DNA of 64,000 nt from Edaphobacter sp. (GCA_025462645.1 JAOAPB010000129.1:41263-105262); one strand, 5' to 3'. Shown: positions 25,155-33,691, counted from the first letter of the stretch. Notes: generated by a model from the letters alone, not told the origin. A program made the numbers and translations.

Positions 25155-25916
25155 ATGCCAAGCACCATCAAAGTCGAGATCAAGCGTCAGGCCACCCCCA
25201 CCGCCCCCGCAATCACCGAGAAGTTCGAGATCCCCTATCGCCCGAACATGAACATCACCTCGCTTCTCGGCGAGATCGCCTGCGACCCGGTCACCGCCGA
25301 TGGCAAGGCCACCACGGCCGTCACCTACGACTCCAACTGCCTCGAGGAGATCTGCGGCTCCTGCGCCATGCTCATCAACGGCAAGGCCACCATGGCCTGC
25401 TCTGCGCTCGTAGACAAGCTGACCGGCCCCAATAAAGACCAGACCATCACCCTGGCCCCCCTCTCGAAGTTCCCCGTCGTCCGCGATCTGGCCGTAGACC
25501 GCTCCGTCCTCTTCGAGAACCTCAAGAAGGTCAAGGCCTGGGTCCCCATCGACGGCACCTACGACCTCGGCGAAGGCCCCAGGCAGTTCCCCCAGCTTCA
25601 GGAAGAGCTCTATCCGCTCTCGAACTGCATCTCCTGCACCATCTGCATGGAGGTCTGCCCTCAGTTCAACGACGTCACCGGCTTCGTCGGTGCCGCCACC
25701 ATCGCTCAGACCAAGCTCTTCAACCGCAACCCCACTGGCAAGGTCCTCGAAGAAGAGCGCCTCCGCGCCCTCGCGGGAGACGGCGGCATCCAGGAGTGCA
25801 GCTTCGCGCAAAACTGTGTCCAGGCCTGCCCCAAGCAGCTCCCCCTCACCGAGGCCATCTCCGACATGGGCCGCGACGTCTTCATCCAGCAGGTTAAGGA
25901 CTTCTTCGCGAGGTAG
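25155..25916 (+). CDS. sdhB: Succinate dehydrogenase iron-sulfur subunit
   Basis: The protein has 253 residues. The plant-type 2Fe-2S cluster is bound by NCLEEICGSCAMLINGKATM followed by AC. The second domain has the 4Fe-4S and 3Fe-4S motifs CISCTICMEVCPQF and CSFAQNCVQACPKQLPL. This is the complete set for electron transfer from FAD to the cytochrome b anchor. It is the last gene of the sdh group. The second repeat element, with its hairpin, follows and probably ends the transcript. Confidence 0.95.
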   Translation: MPSTIKVEIKRQATPTAPAITEKFEIPYRPNMNITSLLGEIACDPVTADGKATTAVTYDSNCLEEICGSCAMLINGKATMACSALVDKLTGPNKDQTITLAPLSKFPVVRDLAVDRSVLFENLKKVKAWVPIDGTYDLGEGPRQFPQLQEELYPLSNCISCTICMEVCPQFNDVTGFVGAATIAQTKLFNRNPTGKVLEEERLRALAGDGGIQECSFAQNCVQACPKQLPLTEAISDMGRDVFIQQVKDFFAR

Positions 25917-25975
25917 TGAAACAGCTGCGCTACGTTCTACTGATTGATCCAGAGCCTGTTATGAACTAGATCACT

Positions 25976-26407
25976 GCTTCCCTTAAGGACCCCCTCCCCC
26001 CCGGGGGGGGTACTTTGACTGCAAGCCCTGTGAATTCAGCGACTTAAACGAATCTATCCCTGCAAATTCGTCATTCTAAATGGGTTACGGCCAAAGTCGT
26101 CTTTCTAAAAGGTTTATTGGGTTAAAGAGAGAAGCCCCGGTGGTTGGCCGGGGCTTTTTCTGACTCTGTATTAAGTATAGCCGATTGAGTAAAACTACTA
26201 TGCCACTTTGCGGAAGATCATTTTCGGAGGCTAACATCTTATTTTTGTTTTATTTGCGTGCGGAGCTACGTATTAGTTTCGGCTCCAGGGGCTTGACAGG
26301 AAAGCAGGGAGCGAGGCTCAGGGGGCATAGGACAACAATTGCCGTCAACAGCAAAGGCTCAATGGTTGAGGCGCAGGCCAGTTCGCAAAGTTCATTACTG
26401 CCTCTAG
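25976..26407 (+). repeat. Non-coding repeat element, copy 2 (about 432 bp)
   Basis: This is the partner of 4,987-5,414, in the same orientation. Shared blocks include TACTTTGACTGCAAG, GTCGTCTTTCTAAAAGGTTT, TAGCCGATTGAGTAAAACTA, TGCCACTTTGCGGAAGA and GGTTGAGGCGCAGGCCAGTT. The opening C-run is followed here by a longer G-run. It fills the gap between the convergent sdhB and DUF4097-like genes. Its right edge (CCTCTAG) contains the stop codon of the latter. No protein is credible. Confidence 0.8.
26126..26161 (+). terminator. Hairpin inside repeat copy 2, terminator-like
   Basis: GAAGCCCCGG pairs with CCGGGGCTTTTTC around TGGTTGG, followed by a T-rich 3' side. Compared with copy 1, one base pair changes from T-G to C-G with pairing kept. 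It lies about 210 bases after sdhB. Confidence 0.6.
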
Positions 26408-28395
26408 TTGTCTTGTCTGGCAGAGGAGCGCTCTTTGCGCTGCTGGGCCTCACGTTGCTCGGTCGTCTTGCGGATCTCGTCCTCAGCTTGTCTTATCCGG
26501 TTCCTGATTTCGTCGGCGGAGAGAGGCTTGCCGTTGGAGCCGATGCCGACGCTGGTTCCATCCGCGCTGATGGTGATTCGCGTGCCGTCCTTGCCCATGT
26601 AGGTTTTGCTTCCGTCTGGCCTTGATGTGTAGTTGGTTCCATCCTTGCCGACATAGACTTTGGTGCCGTCACTGCTAGTGGTGAGCTTAGTTCCATCTTT
26701 GCCGACGTACGAGCTGCTTCCGTCGGCTCTTGTCGCGATGCGTAGTCCATTTTTCCCGACGATGACACTGCTGCCATCAGGGGTGGAGGTGATGCTGACG
26801 CCGTCTTTGCCGATGATGACGCTGCTGCCGTCCGCGTCCCGGATGGAGAGAGGCGGAGGTGGCGGTGGGGCAGGCGGGAGCGGCGCGATGGAGGCCTTTT
26901 TGAGGGCGACATCGCCCTGGCTGGTAGTGATGCGGATGAGTGAGCCGCCTTTGCCGACGGTACCGCCGAAGTTCTTTCGGTTGTCGGTGCCCTCCGTTGG
27001 GAGGGAGAAGTCATTCTCAACGTCGCCGTTGGTGGCCTCGGCCTGAACGATGAAGCCGGCCTGCTCCGGGACGGTCACATTGACGGAGCCATTGCGATTC
27101 TCAACCGTGACGTTGCCGAGAGGCGGTGCGCTGGTCAGGTCGACGGAGCCGTTGCGGTTCGTGACGGAGATGTCGCCGCCGATGCGCTCGAGCGTGATGT
27201 TCTTGTTGGAGGTCGTGAGGGTGAGGGGACCGACTGCCCGGTCGGCGGAGATGTCGGAGTGGTTGAATTCAATCTCGCCATCGAGCCGCGCAAGCTGGAG
27301 GTCCATTCGGCTGGAGTGGAAGCGGACGGGACCGCGAACATGTTCGACATGCGTGGTTCCATAGAAGTCGCCGCCCATTGAGACGGGCCCGGAGATCTCG
27401 GCGATCGTGAGGTCTCGGCCGCGTCCTTCGACTGTGACCGCTCCGGTGATGCTGCGGGCGGAGAAGGAGGAGTCTCCGTTGTTGATATGCGCGCCCACCG
27501 TGCCGGTGATGGCGCTGAGGACGATGTCGCCGTGATTGGCAGTGACGTTGACGGGGGCTTTGATGGCGGTGATGTGGATATCGCCATGATTGGCTGTGAC
27601 GGTGGTATTGGCAGCTGCGGGGATAGCGATGTCGAGGTCAGCACGACCGCCGCCGACCGAGGGCACCACTACGCTAATCGTGCTGCCATTAGTGTCCACT
27701 TTTGGGCTGAGCTGTTGAGACTTGTTGTCGGCATCGGAGTCGGAACGAGTGAAGACCTGTTTGTTAACAGTGATGTGGATCTGGTCATCGGTACTGGTAC
27801 CGGAGATGGTGACGTCACCGCGAGGGTTGTTGACGGAGAGGCTGGAGCCGGAAGGAAAGTTGTGGGAGAGAGACTGGTTGCTCTCATGCTTATCGCCCAT
27901 GAACTCGTCGAGGTTGTCCTGGTTGATATTGAAGCCATGACCGAAGAAGTTATGGCCTTCACGCATGCCGCTGAAGAAGATTCCGACGAGTCCGAAGAGG
28001 AGTAGAAGTGTGAAGACCCCACCGCCGACGCTGCGGCGGCGCAGTTGGGGCTGATCAGAGTGAAAAAACTGGTCGAAGCCCCACTCGAGGAGCATCACAA
28101 GACCGGCACCTACGAGCAGCGCGGGCCACCAACGGCCATACCACATCCATAGGTCGCGGCCTGCTATGTGGCCGGTCTGGACCAGTAGGAAGACGATTCC
28201 GATGCCTACGACCATGAGCGGGCCAAGGATTGAGCCACGACGCATGCTGCGCATTTGATATCGATAGGCCTGTTGTTGGGCACGAAGCATGTCACGCTGG
28301 GCGCGGGCCTGTTCTCTCATCATGCGGCGCTGGTACTTCCAATCATTTCCGTACGGAGGGCCGGGGGGTGGATACGGTGGTGGGTAGTTTGCCAT
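26404..28395 (-). CDS. DUF4097-like membrane protein with C-terminal 18-residue repeats
   Basis: The protein has 663 residues. A Pro/Tyr-rich start leads to an Arg/Gln-rich segment, then three hydrophobic helices (about 54-74, 90-104, 123-142). A long right-handed beta-helix-like region follows (about 180-500), with recurring units such as TVTANHGDIHITAIKAPVNV and VENRNGSVNVTV, typical of DUF4097 putative adhesins. After a Pro run comes an 18-residue tandem repeat (521-626) and a charged helical tail. Such proteins often lie in operons controlled by ECF sigma factors and may report envelope stress; here it is the fourth gene of such an operon. The stop codon lies in the end of repeat element copy 2. 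Confidence 0.75.
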   Translation of the reverse strand: MANYPPPYPPPGPPYGNDWKYQRRMMREQARAQRDMLRAQQQAYRYQMRSMRRGSILGPLMVVGIGIVFLLVQTGHIAGRDLWMWYGRWWPALLVGAGLVMLLEWGFDQFFHSDQPQLRRRSVGGGVFTLLLLFGLVGIFFSGMREGHNFFGHGFNINQDNLDEFMGDKHESNQSLSHNFPSGSSLSVNNPRGDVTISGTSTDDQIHITVNKQVFTRSDSDADNKSQQLSPKVDTNGSTISVVVPSVGGGRADLDIAIPAAANTTVTANHGDIHITAIKAPVNVTANHGDIVLSAITGTVGAHINNGDSSFSARSITGAVTVEGRGRDLTIAEISGPVSMGGDFYGTTHVEHVRGPVRFHSSRMDLQLARLDGEIEFNHSDISADRAVGPLTLTTSNKNITLERIGGDISVTNRNGSVDLTSAPPLGNVTVENRNGSVNVTVPEQAGFIVQAEATNGDVENDFSLPTEGTDNRKNFGGTVGKGGSLIRITTSQGDVALKKASIAPLPPAPPPPPPLSIRDADGSSVIIGKDGVSITSTPDGSSVIVGKNGLRIATRADGSSSYVGKDGTKLTTSSDGTKVYVGKDGTNYTSRPDGSKTYMGKDGTRITISADGTSVGIGSNGKPLSADEIRNRIRQAEDEIRKTTEQREAQQRKERSSARQDN
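26518..26835 (-). repeat. Coding tandem repeat, 18 residues (54 bp) x about 5.9
   Basis: Residues 521-626 of the DUF4097-like protein are successive units: ADGSSVIIGKDGVSITST, PDGSSVIVGKNGLRIATR, ADGSSSYVGKDGTKLTTS, SDGTKVYVGKDGTNYTSR, PDGSKTYMGKDGTRITIS and a final 16-residue unit. The consensus is xDGSxxxVGKDGxxIxxx. Copies differ at many positions, so the array is not freshly expanded. Confidence 0.9.
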
Positions 28396-28399
28396 TAGG

Positions 28400-29605
28400 T
28401 CAGCGCCCTTCCTGATCGTGCGTATTGGAGGGAACGATAGAAGTGGAAGCGGGTCCCTGGGGAGGAGCTGTCGGCGGCGCTGGAGTGGGATAGACGGGTA
28501 TCGCGGCAGAGCTGTAGGCGGTGCGCTCGAAGAAGGTCATGAGGCCTGCGACGATGATGAAGAGCGGCCAACTGCGGCCCCAAGACAGGATATTGAAGGT
28601 GGATAGCAGAAAAAGGACACCGACCAGAACAACCCAGACCGAACCGCGTAGCGCGCTAAAGAGCCTTAGGCGGTAGTGAGCGGTGCCGTCATCGGCGAGT
28701 GTAGCGCCCGAGAGCGTCATCTTGTGGACGAAGAGCCAGACGCCCAGGCCGATGAGAAAGAACGGAACAAGGTGGTGAATGGGGAAGCCGTGGAAAAACC
28801 CCGCATTGCCGATCAGGAAGATGGAGCCGAGGCCGATGAGCCAGATGGCTCCCGCCGGGAAACAACGGTTACGGGGATAAGACGCATTAGGATCGGTCGG
28901 GGAAAAGGGTGCACCGTACGGAGATGCGGGGGGGACAGGGGGGACATAGCTCTCCCAGGGGGCTCCCCAACCAGGCGGCTGCGGAGGAGGATAGCTGGCG
29001 GCCGGGGGGGCATAGGCACTGGTGGGCGGGACATTAGAGGCAGAGGAGGCGTTGGGAGTAGAGGTGCCATCACCTGTCGACGATGCGCCGGGCCAAGCCT
29101 TGCCGAAGCCGAGACGTTCACCTAAGTCGTTCAATCCAAATGGATTGGGAAGGGGAGTGCCATCGCGACGTGCACGGGCGGTATGGTGCGCTTCGATGAC
29201 CTGGTAGAAGACCCAACCGAAGACGAAGAGAAGGAAGATGCCATTGTCATGGACGAGGCTTGTGAGGATGGCAAAGACGATGAGATGAACGATGCCCTTG
29301 GCATATTGGCCGTTGTACATGGCGCCCACGCCGGGAATGAAGCCCAAGAGAGCGGCCAGACCGGGATTCGGCTCACCGTTGTTGGGTGGCGGGATGGGGG
29401 CACCATAGGCGGCTGCGCTGGGATAAGTACTCCCACTCGTTGAAGATGGATCCGATGGGGTTCCGGCTCCGGCCAGCTTGGCGGCCAGGCAGGGCTCACA
29501 GAAGACGGCAGAGCCGACGGTACGGGTGCACTCCTGGCATAGAGGTTTGCCACAGTTCTGACAAAAGGCGATACGCTCGCGATCAGGATGGTTAGCGCAG
29601 TTCAT
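28400..29605 (-). CDS. B-box-type zinc finger membrane protein
   Basis: The 401-residue protein begins with a B-box-like zinc finger: C3, H6, C15, C18, C23, C26, C36 and C39 (CQNCGKPLCQECTRTV, FCEPC). Hydrophobic segments follow near 80-95 and 110-133, then a long Pro/Ser/Tyr-rich linker and four more hydrophobic segments (IWLIGLGSIFLIGNAG, LVPFFLIGLGVWLFV, VWVVLVGVLFLLS and PLFIIVAGLMTFF). Function is unknown; similar zinc finger plus membrane proteins occur in Acidobacteria. It starts with ATGA overlapping the anti-sigma gene and ends 4 bases before the DUF4097-like gene, so it belongs to the sigma operon. Confidence 0.75.
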   Translation of the reverse strand: MNCANHPDRERIAFCQNCGKPLCQECTRTVGSAVFCEPCLAAKLAGAGTPSDPSSTSGSTYPSAAAYGAPIPPPNNGEPNPGLAALLGFIPGVGAMYNGQYAKGIVHLIVFAILTSLVHDNGIFLLFVFGWVFYQVIEAHHTARARRDGTPLPNPFGLNDLGERLGFGKAWPGASSTGDGTSTPNASSASNVPPTSAYAPPAASYPPPQPPGWGAPWESYVPPVPPASPYGAPFSPTDPNASYPRNRCFPAGAIWLIGLGSIFLIGNAGFFHGFPIHHLVPFFLIGLGVWLFVHKMTLSGATLADDGTAHYRLRLFSALRGSVWVVLVGVLFLLSTFNILSWGRSWPLFIIVAGLMTFFERTAYSSAAIPVYPTPAPPTAPPQGPASTSIVPSNTHDQEGR

Positions 29606-30606
29606 ACCAGTCTCCCTTCCTGTAGGTTATTCAAGACGCTGGGTAAAAAGATAACAAGAGCTTCGGTTGCCGCTGGGTGAAAGGTACTCTCTCGACTTGA
29701 ACCGACTGATCGCAGATTGCCACGAGGGAACTCCCGCTGGCTGGTGCCAGCCTTAGGGCGGGGGCGAGCCTGCTTCTGGTCCGGACTCTGGTTTGGGTTC
29801 TGGCCTTCCGGCTTCTGATCGTCAGGTTTCGGTTCGCCAGAGGGCTGCTGGTTGGGTCTGGTTGTGTCGGGAGGGTTCTGAGAGGCAGGCGCATTGGTTG
29901 AATTGTCATTGTCCGTGGAGCGTTGCAGGTCACGAACGCGGGATTCCAACTCGTAGACTACACGGAGATTATCCGAGTAGCGGACGACACGCGCCTTTGC
30001 CTGGTAGCAACTACGCATGATGCTGGACGGTTTGAGGTCGCTGGCATGAATATCGCTGAGGCGAACGCCAGTTAGATTCAACGTCAGGGCAATGGAGAAG
30101 AAGGCCATGGCCGCAGTCATCGCAAGGCGTGGCTGCAGCAGGGTGTGGCCGATGGATTGGAGATGGAACGCTGCGGCGATACGGCTACGGAAGGGCAGAA
30201 CCTTGGCGGAGCCGAACGGTACAGGTTGCATCGCAGGGGTAGAGGACGAGACCAGGCTTGGGCGACCGAGCAGGGTGTTTGCCTGCCGGGTATGTGCCGG
30301 AGCGTCAGAGTTTGCCAGCGAGCTGTTTTCGCCGCAGGTCTGGGCGAGGATGCGCTCCAGCAGGGCTGCGGGGGGCTCGGGCCGGGGAGACTTCAGCATC
30401 TCCATCCAGGAGGCTCCGCGTCGGGCATCGGCCAGCATCGCACTGCAACTGGAGCAACCAACCATGTGGAGGTCGAAGGCGGCCTGGTCTGCTGCAGAGA
30501 GCGTTCCGTCGAGTGCGTCGGCGAGCATCGCCTCGCACTGGGCGCAATGCTGTGCGTCGCTCGATTGAGGGGGCTTCGCGCTGCCGAATTGGTTGAAGTC
30601 TGCCAC
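29602..30606 (-). CDS. Zinc anti-sigma factor (zf-HC2)
   Basis: The protein has 334 residues. The N-terminal anti-sigma domain shows H47-x3-C51-x2-C54 (HMVGCSSC), the exact HX3CX2C zinc motif, preceded by HCAQC. A membrane helix (AAMAFFSIALTLNLTGVRL) is near residue 165. The C-terminal extra-membrane part is rich in Pro, Asn and Gln, with an uncommon low-complexity stretch (QNPPDTTRPNQQPSGEPKPD). It probably holds the upstream ECF sigma factor at the membrane until a stimulus releases it. It begins directly after the sigma gene stop and overlaps the B-box gene by 4 bases. Confidence 0.85.
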   Translation of the reverse strand: MADFNQFGSAKPPQSSDAQHCAQCEAMLADALDGTLSAADQAAFDLHMVGCSSCSAMLADARRGASWMEMLKSPRPEPPAALLERILAQTCGENSSLANSDAPAHTRQANTLLGRPSLVSSSTPAMQPVPFGSAKVLPFRSRIAAAFHLQSIGHTLLQPRLAMTAAMAFFSIALTLNLTGVRLSDIHASDLKPSSIMRSCYQAKARVVRYSDNLRVVYELESRVRDLQRSTDNDNSTNAPASQNPPDTTRPNQQPSGEPKPDDQKPEGQNPNQSPDQKQARPRPKAGTSQREFPRGNLRSVGSSRESTFHPAATEALVIFLPSVLNNLQEGRLV

Positions 30607-31422
30607 TTAAATCACCTGCCCTTCTATACGTTGTAAAAGCCTTGCAAGTTCCCCGCGGCCGCGACTGATGCGGCTTTTGACGGTGCCCTCCGGTATGCGG
30701 AGTACCTGGGCGATCTCCTTGTAGTCCATGTCTTCGAGGTCACGCAGGATAACAGCTTCGCGGAGCTCGGGCGAGAGTTGTTTGAGGGCTCCCTGGATGC
30801 GAGCCTTGAGCTCGAGACCGGCAACGTGGTGCTCCTGGGAGGGCCTGGGATCGGCCAGACGATCGGCCATGGTGGGGCCGTCTTCTTCGCCATCAAAGGT
30901 AGCGTCCATAGAGTCAGTAGCCCGGTCGAGACGGGTGCGGCGGAAGTGGTCGACGAGGAGATTGCGGGCGAGCGTCGTGATCCAGGTCTGAAAGCTGCCC
31001 TTCTGGGTATCGAAGCTGGCAAGATTCTTGTAGAGCTTGAGAAAGACGTCCTGAGTGAGGTCTTCGGCATCCGCGCCGGAGCCGGTAAACCGATAGCAGA
31101 TAGCGTAGATGCGTCGATGTTGGGAGGCGACGAGCTGCTGCCAGGCCTGCGAGTCACCGGCCATACACTGGCGAACCAGCTTGGCGACGACCTCCTGGGC
31201 GGCTTCTTGTTCTGGCGTACGCTCCAACTTTGCCTCTAACGTGTTTAACGGTGGGAGCAGTGTACCGCGTGGAACCGGCGGTGGCGTGCTTTGTTGGTGA
31301 ACCGGGGGGACCGGGCCGGAGCGTGCAAGGGAACGAGGCGCAGGAGCTGAACTGGACTTCAGCCGACTGGGACGGCTGGATCGCTGGCCTGACGCGGGGA
31401 TCGCCATGTGTAAAACGCCCAT
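30607..31422 (-). CDS. ECF-type RNA polymerase sigma factor
   Basis: The 271-residue protein contains sigma region 2 (RIYAICYRFTGSGADAEDLT, QDVFLKLYKNL, ITTLARNLLVDHFRRTR) and region 4 (LKQLSPELREAVILRDLEDM, DYKEIAQVLRIPEGTVKSRI). A Pro/Ser-rich N-terminal extension of about 75 residues is unusual; the start could be later, for example at residue 6. It directs transcription of an envelope-related regulon and is probably inhibited by the zinc anti-sigma factor encoded next. It is the first gene of a four-gene minus operon ending at 26,404. Confidence 0.9.
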   Translation of the reverse strand: MGVLHMAIPASGQRSSRPSRLKSSSAPAPRSLARSGPVPPVHQQSTPPPVPRGTLLPPLNTLEAKLERTPEQEAAQEVVAKLVRQCMAGDSQAWQQLVASQHRRIYAICYRFTGSGADAEDLTQDVFLKLYKNLASFDTQKGSFQTWITTLARNLLVDHFRRTRLDRATDSMDATFDGEEDGPTMADRLADPRPSQEHHVAGLELKARIQGALKQLSPELREAVILRDLEDMDYKEIAQVLRIPEGTVKSRISRGRGELARLLQRIEGQVI

Positions 31423-31471
31423 GAATTCTTATACGCATGGGCGTTCCTGGCGGTTCAAATCGAAAAGAAGA

Positions 31472-32008
31472 CTAGGGGGCTGGTTCGAGGATGACGCCGC
31501 AGGCGATGCGGTTGCCGGCATTGCCGGTGGGGTCGGTCTTCATGTCGTCCGCCTTCTCGTGAACCATGATGGAGGTGCCGCCGTTGGCCAGGATGGAGTT
31601 GGGCGAAGAGGGGTCGAGCGAAAGATAGTTGACCTTGTAGGTGGCCTGGCCAGTGTGACCTTCACCGATCATGATGTTCTGGGGGAGGTCGCCGTTGTGG
31701 TGGCCCATGGGGTTCTGAGTACCGTGCTGCTTGGAGTCGGGGTTGAAGTGGGCACCGGCGGACTTGAAGTCGGGAACCTCGCAGAGGGGCTTGGCGTGGA
31801 TGTGGACGGCATGCTCGCCTACGGGCAGGTTTTTAAGGTTCACTTTGATGGTGAGATCGCCCTTCTTGCCCTGCTCGAAGGTAGCCGTGCCGGCGTCCTC
31901 GCCGGTGCTGGTCTTGAGGGAGACGACGACCGGGGCGAGCTTCTTCTGCTTCGCGAAGGCCGGCGAGGCGAGGAGGCAGAGGGTGACGGCGGCTAGGGTG
32001 AGGCGCAT
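31472..32008 (-). CDS. sodC: Cu/Zn superoxide dismutase
   Basis: The start at 32,008 gives the signal peptide MRLTLAAVTLCLLASPAFA; the upstream Met codon lacks this arrangement. The mature part has the metal ligands in VGEHAVHIHAKPLCE, SAGAHFNPDSKQHG, PMGHHNGDLP and MVHEKADDMKTD, and the catalytic Arg lies in GNAGNRIACGVIL, whose Cys also makes the disulfide. The protein has 178 residues. It is periplasmic and converts superoxide to oxygen and peroxide. It is a stand-alone gene, separated from the sigma operon by about 50 bases. Confidence 0.93.
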   Translation of the reverse strand: MRLTLAAVTLCLLASPAFAKQKKLAPVVVSLKTSTGEDAGTATFEQGKKGDLTIKVNLKNLPVGEHAVHIHAKPLCEVPDFKSAGAHFNPDSKQHGTQNPMGHHNGDLPQNIMIGEGHTGQATYKVNYLSLDPSSPNSILANGGTSIMVHEKADDMKTDPTGNAGNRIACGVILEPAP

Positions 32009-32082
32009 GGGCTTTTCTCCTGAATCAGATACAGGCACAAGAATACAGCAGACTAACGAGAAACTCTTTTCTTTCAGATGCT

Positions 32083-32694
32083 TTAGATGGGTTGGATGGT
32101 TGGTAGCTCCAGTTGCTCGGAGTTGTGCTCGTCGAGGTAGGGCTGGAAGTGGGAGCGGCAGCGGGCTTCATAGAGGCCTGCGGCACCTACTACGACAAGT
32201 TCCTGGCTCTGTCCGAGGCGCTGGGTGTGGATGGCAGGCTGGCCGCACACCATGCAGACGGCGGAGAGTTTTGTGACCTCGTCGGCGATGGCCATTAATG
32301 CGGGGATTGGTCCGAAGGGCTCGGCGTTGAAGGTGGTGTCGAGGCCGGCCATGACGACGCGTTTGCCGAGGTGGACGAGCTCGACGCTGAGGGGGATGAT
32401 GGCTTCGTCGAAGAACTGGGCTTCGTCGACGCCTATAACGTCAACCTCATGTAGTTGAGGGAAAAGGGCTTCGCGGAGGCGTTCAGCGTTTGTGACGGTG
32501 TGGGCTTCGTGGGTCTGCGAGCTGTGGCTGGCGATGGAGGAGCGGTGGTAGCGGAGGTCGATGTCGGGCTTGTAGCAGGCGACGCGCTGGCGGGCTATGC
32601 GGGCGCGCTTGAGGCGGCGGATCAGCTCCTCGGATTTTCCGGAGAACATGGGGCCGGTGATGACTTCGATGCGGCCTGGAGTGGGTTTTGTCAT
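32083..32694 (-). CDS. tdk: Thymidine kinase
   Basis: The 203-residue protein is a type II (TK1-like) thymidine kinase. The P-loop is ITGPMFSGKSEELIRRLKRA, the Mg2+-binding segment is VDVIGVDEAQFFDE, and the thymidine-binding loop is VMAGLDTTFNAEPFGPIPAL. The zinc-binding part begins VCMVCGQPAIHTQRL; the second half of the zinc site is represented by YEARCRSH. It phosphorylates thymidine to dTMP in the salvage pathway. It is transcribed toward sodC without a clear shared operon. Confidence 0.95.
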   Translation of the reverse strand: MTKPTPGRIEVITGPMFSGKSEELIRRLKRARIARQRVACYKPDIDLRYHRSSIASHSSQTHEAHTVTNAERLREALFPQLHEVDVIGVDEAQFFDEAIIPLSVELVHLGKRVVMAGLDTTFNAEPFGPIPALMAIADEVTKLSAVCMVCGQPAIHTQRLGQSQELVVVGAAGLYEARCRSHFQPYLDEHNSEQLELPTIQPI

Positions 32695-32897
32695 TGGTCT
32701 TCGGTCTTCGGCTATCGTAAACGGGTCGGGCGGTGGATAATCTGCCCGAAATTTTTATTGTGGTGGAAGTGTGTTTTTGCTGGGGATTCTGCAGAAAATG
32801 CGGCTTTTTTGTGGTTAGTTCGTGGTGAAATGCGTGGCAAAGATGGACTGCGGGCGGTCGCTTTCGAGGCGCTGCATTCGTGCCACTTTTTTCGGGT

Positions 32898-33329
32898 TTA
32901 TTTTTGCGCAGGCGGGAGGGGTTGCCAGAGTTCGATGCGATTGCCCTCGAGGTCGACGATCCAGCCGAAGCGGCCGTAGTCGTAGTCTTCGCGGTGGGGA
33001 TCGATGGTGACGCCGGCGAGAGCGAGTTGGGCGAGGAGGGCGTCGAGGTCATCGACGCGATAGTTGACCATGGCAGTCTGGGGGCCGTGGTCGTTGCCTG
33101 GGCCGAAGTAGGTGGTGTCTTCAGGGAAGAGGGACCAGACGGTCATTCCCACCAATGGCGGTCCCTCCGGTGGTGAGTCGGTGGTGGCAGAGGTCTCGTC
33201 CTTCCAGAGGAAGGTGACTCCTCCGAACTCGTCGAGCTGGATGCCGAGGTGCTGGCTGTACCAGGCGGTGAGGGCTTTAGGGTCGCGGGCTTTGAGGAAG
33301 ATGCCGCCTATGCCGGTGACTCGGGCCAT
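32898..33329 (-). CDS. VOC (glyoxalase-fold) family protein
   Basis: The 143-residue protein has two beta-alpha-beta-beta-beta modules. These are visible in RVTGIGGIFLKARDPKALTA, QHLGIQLDEFGGVTFLW, MVNYRVDDLDALLAQLALAG and GWIVDLEGNRIELWQP. The late Glu in RIELWQP is the usual metal ligand; others are less clear. Families with this fold include glyoxalases and dioxygenases, so no activity is assigned. It starts 3 bases from the end of the YbjQ-like gene and is probably co-transcribed. Confidence 0.8.
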   Translation of the reverse strand: MARVTGIGGIFLKARDPKALTAWYSQHLGIQLDEFGGVTFLWKDETSATTDSPPEGPPLVGMTVWSLFPEDTTYFGPGNDHGPQTAMVNYRVDDLDALLAQLALAGVTIDPHREDYDYGRFGWIVDLEGNRIELWQPLPPAQK

Positions 33330-33331
33330 GG

Positions 33332-33691
33332 TTACACCCGCTCGACTACGACGGCAGTTCCGTAGGCGAGGACCTCGGTGACGCCCTGCATGAGTTCGTT
33401 GGCGTCGTAACGGGCGCAGATGATGGCATTGGCGCCATGCTCGGCGGCGTGCTGCATCATCATGGCGAAGGCGTCCTGGCGGGTCTTCTCGCAGAGCTGC
33501 GAGAGGATGGTGATGTTTCCGCCGATGACCGTCTGGAGGCCGGCACCGATGGTTCCGAAGATGGAGCGGGAGCGGACGACGATGCCGCGCACGACGCCGA
33601 GGTTGCGGACGACGCGATAGCCGGGTAGTTCGAGCGCGGTTGTGACCATGGTGGCGTCGAAGATCGCCGGCGGTGGGGGATAGCTGGACAT
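33332..33691 (-). CDS. YbjQ/UPF0145 family protein
   Basis: The 119-residue protein has the UPF0145 pattern: YRVVRNLGVVRGIVVRSRSI, GGNITILSQLCEKTRQDAFA, and EHGANAIICARYDANEL with the final EVLAYGTAVVVE. The family forms pentameric beta-rich rings and is annotated as putative heavy-metal binding without firm function. It has the common length and is probably transcribed with the downstream VOC gene. Confidence 0.85.
   Translation of the reverse strand: MSSYPPPPAIFDATMVTTALELPGYRVVRNLGVVRGIVVRSRSIFGTIGAGLQTVIGGNITILSQLCEKTRQDAFAMMMQHAAEHGANAIICARYDANELMQGVTEVLAYGTAVVVERV

Noticed and set aside
26518..26835. CRISPR-like periodic array
   Set aside because: The period is 54 bases and fully in frame with no spacer uniqueness; it encodes an 18-residue protein repeat.
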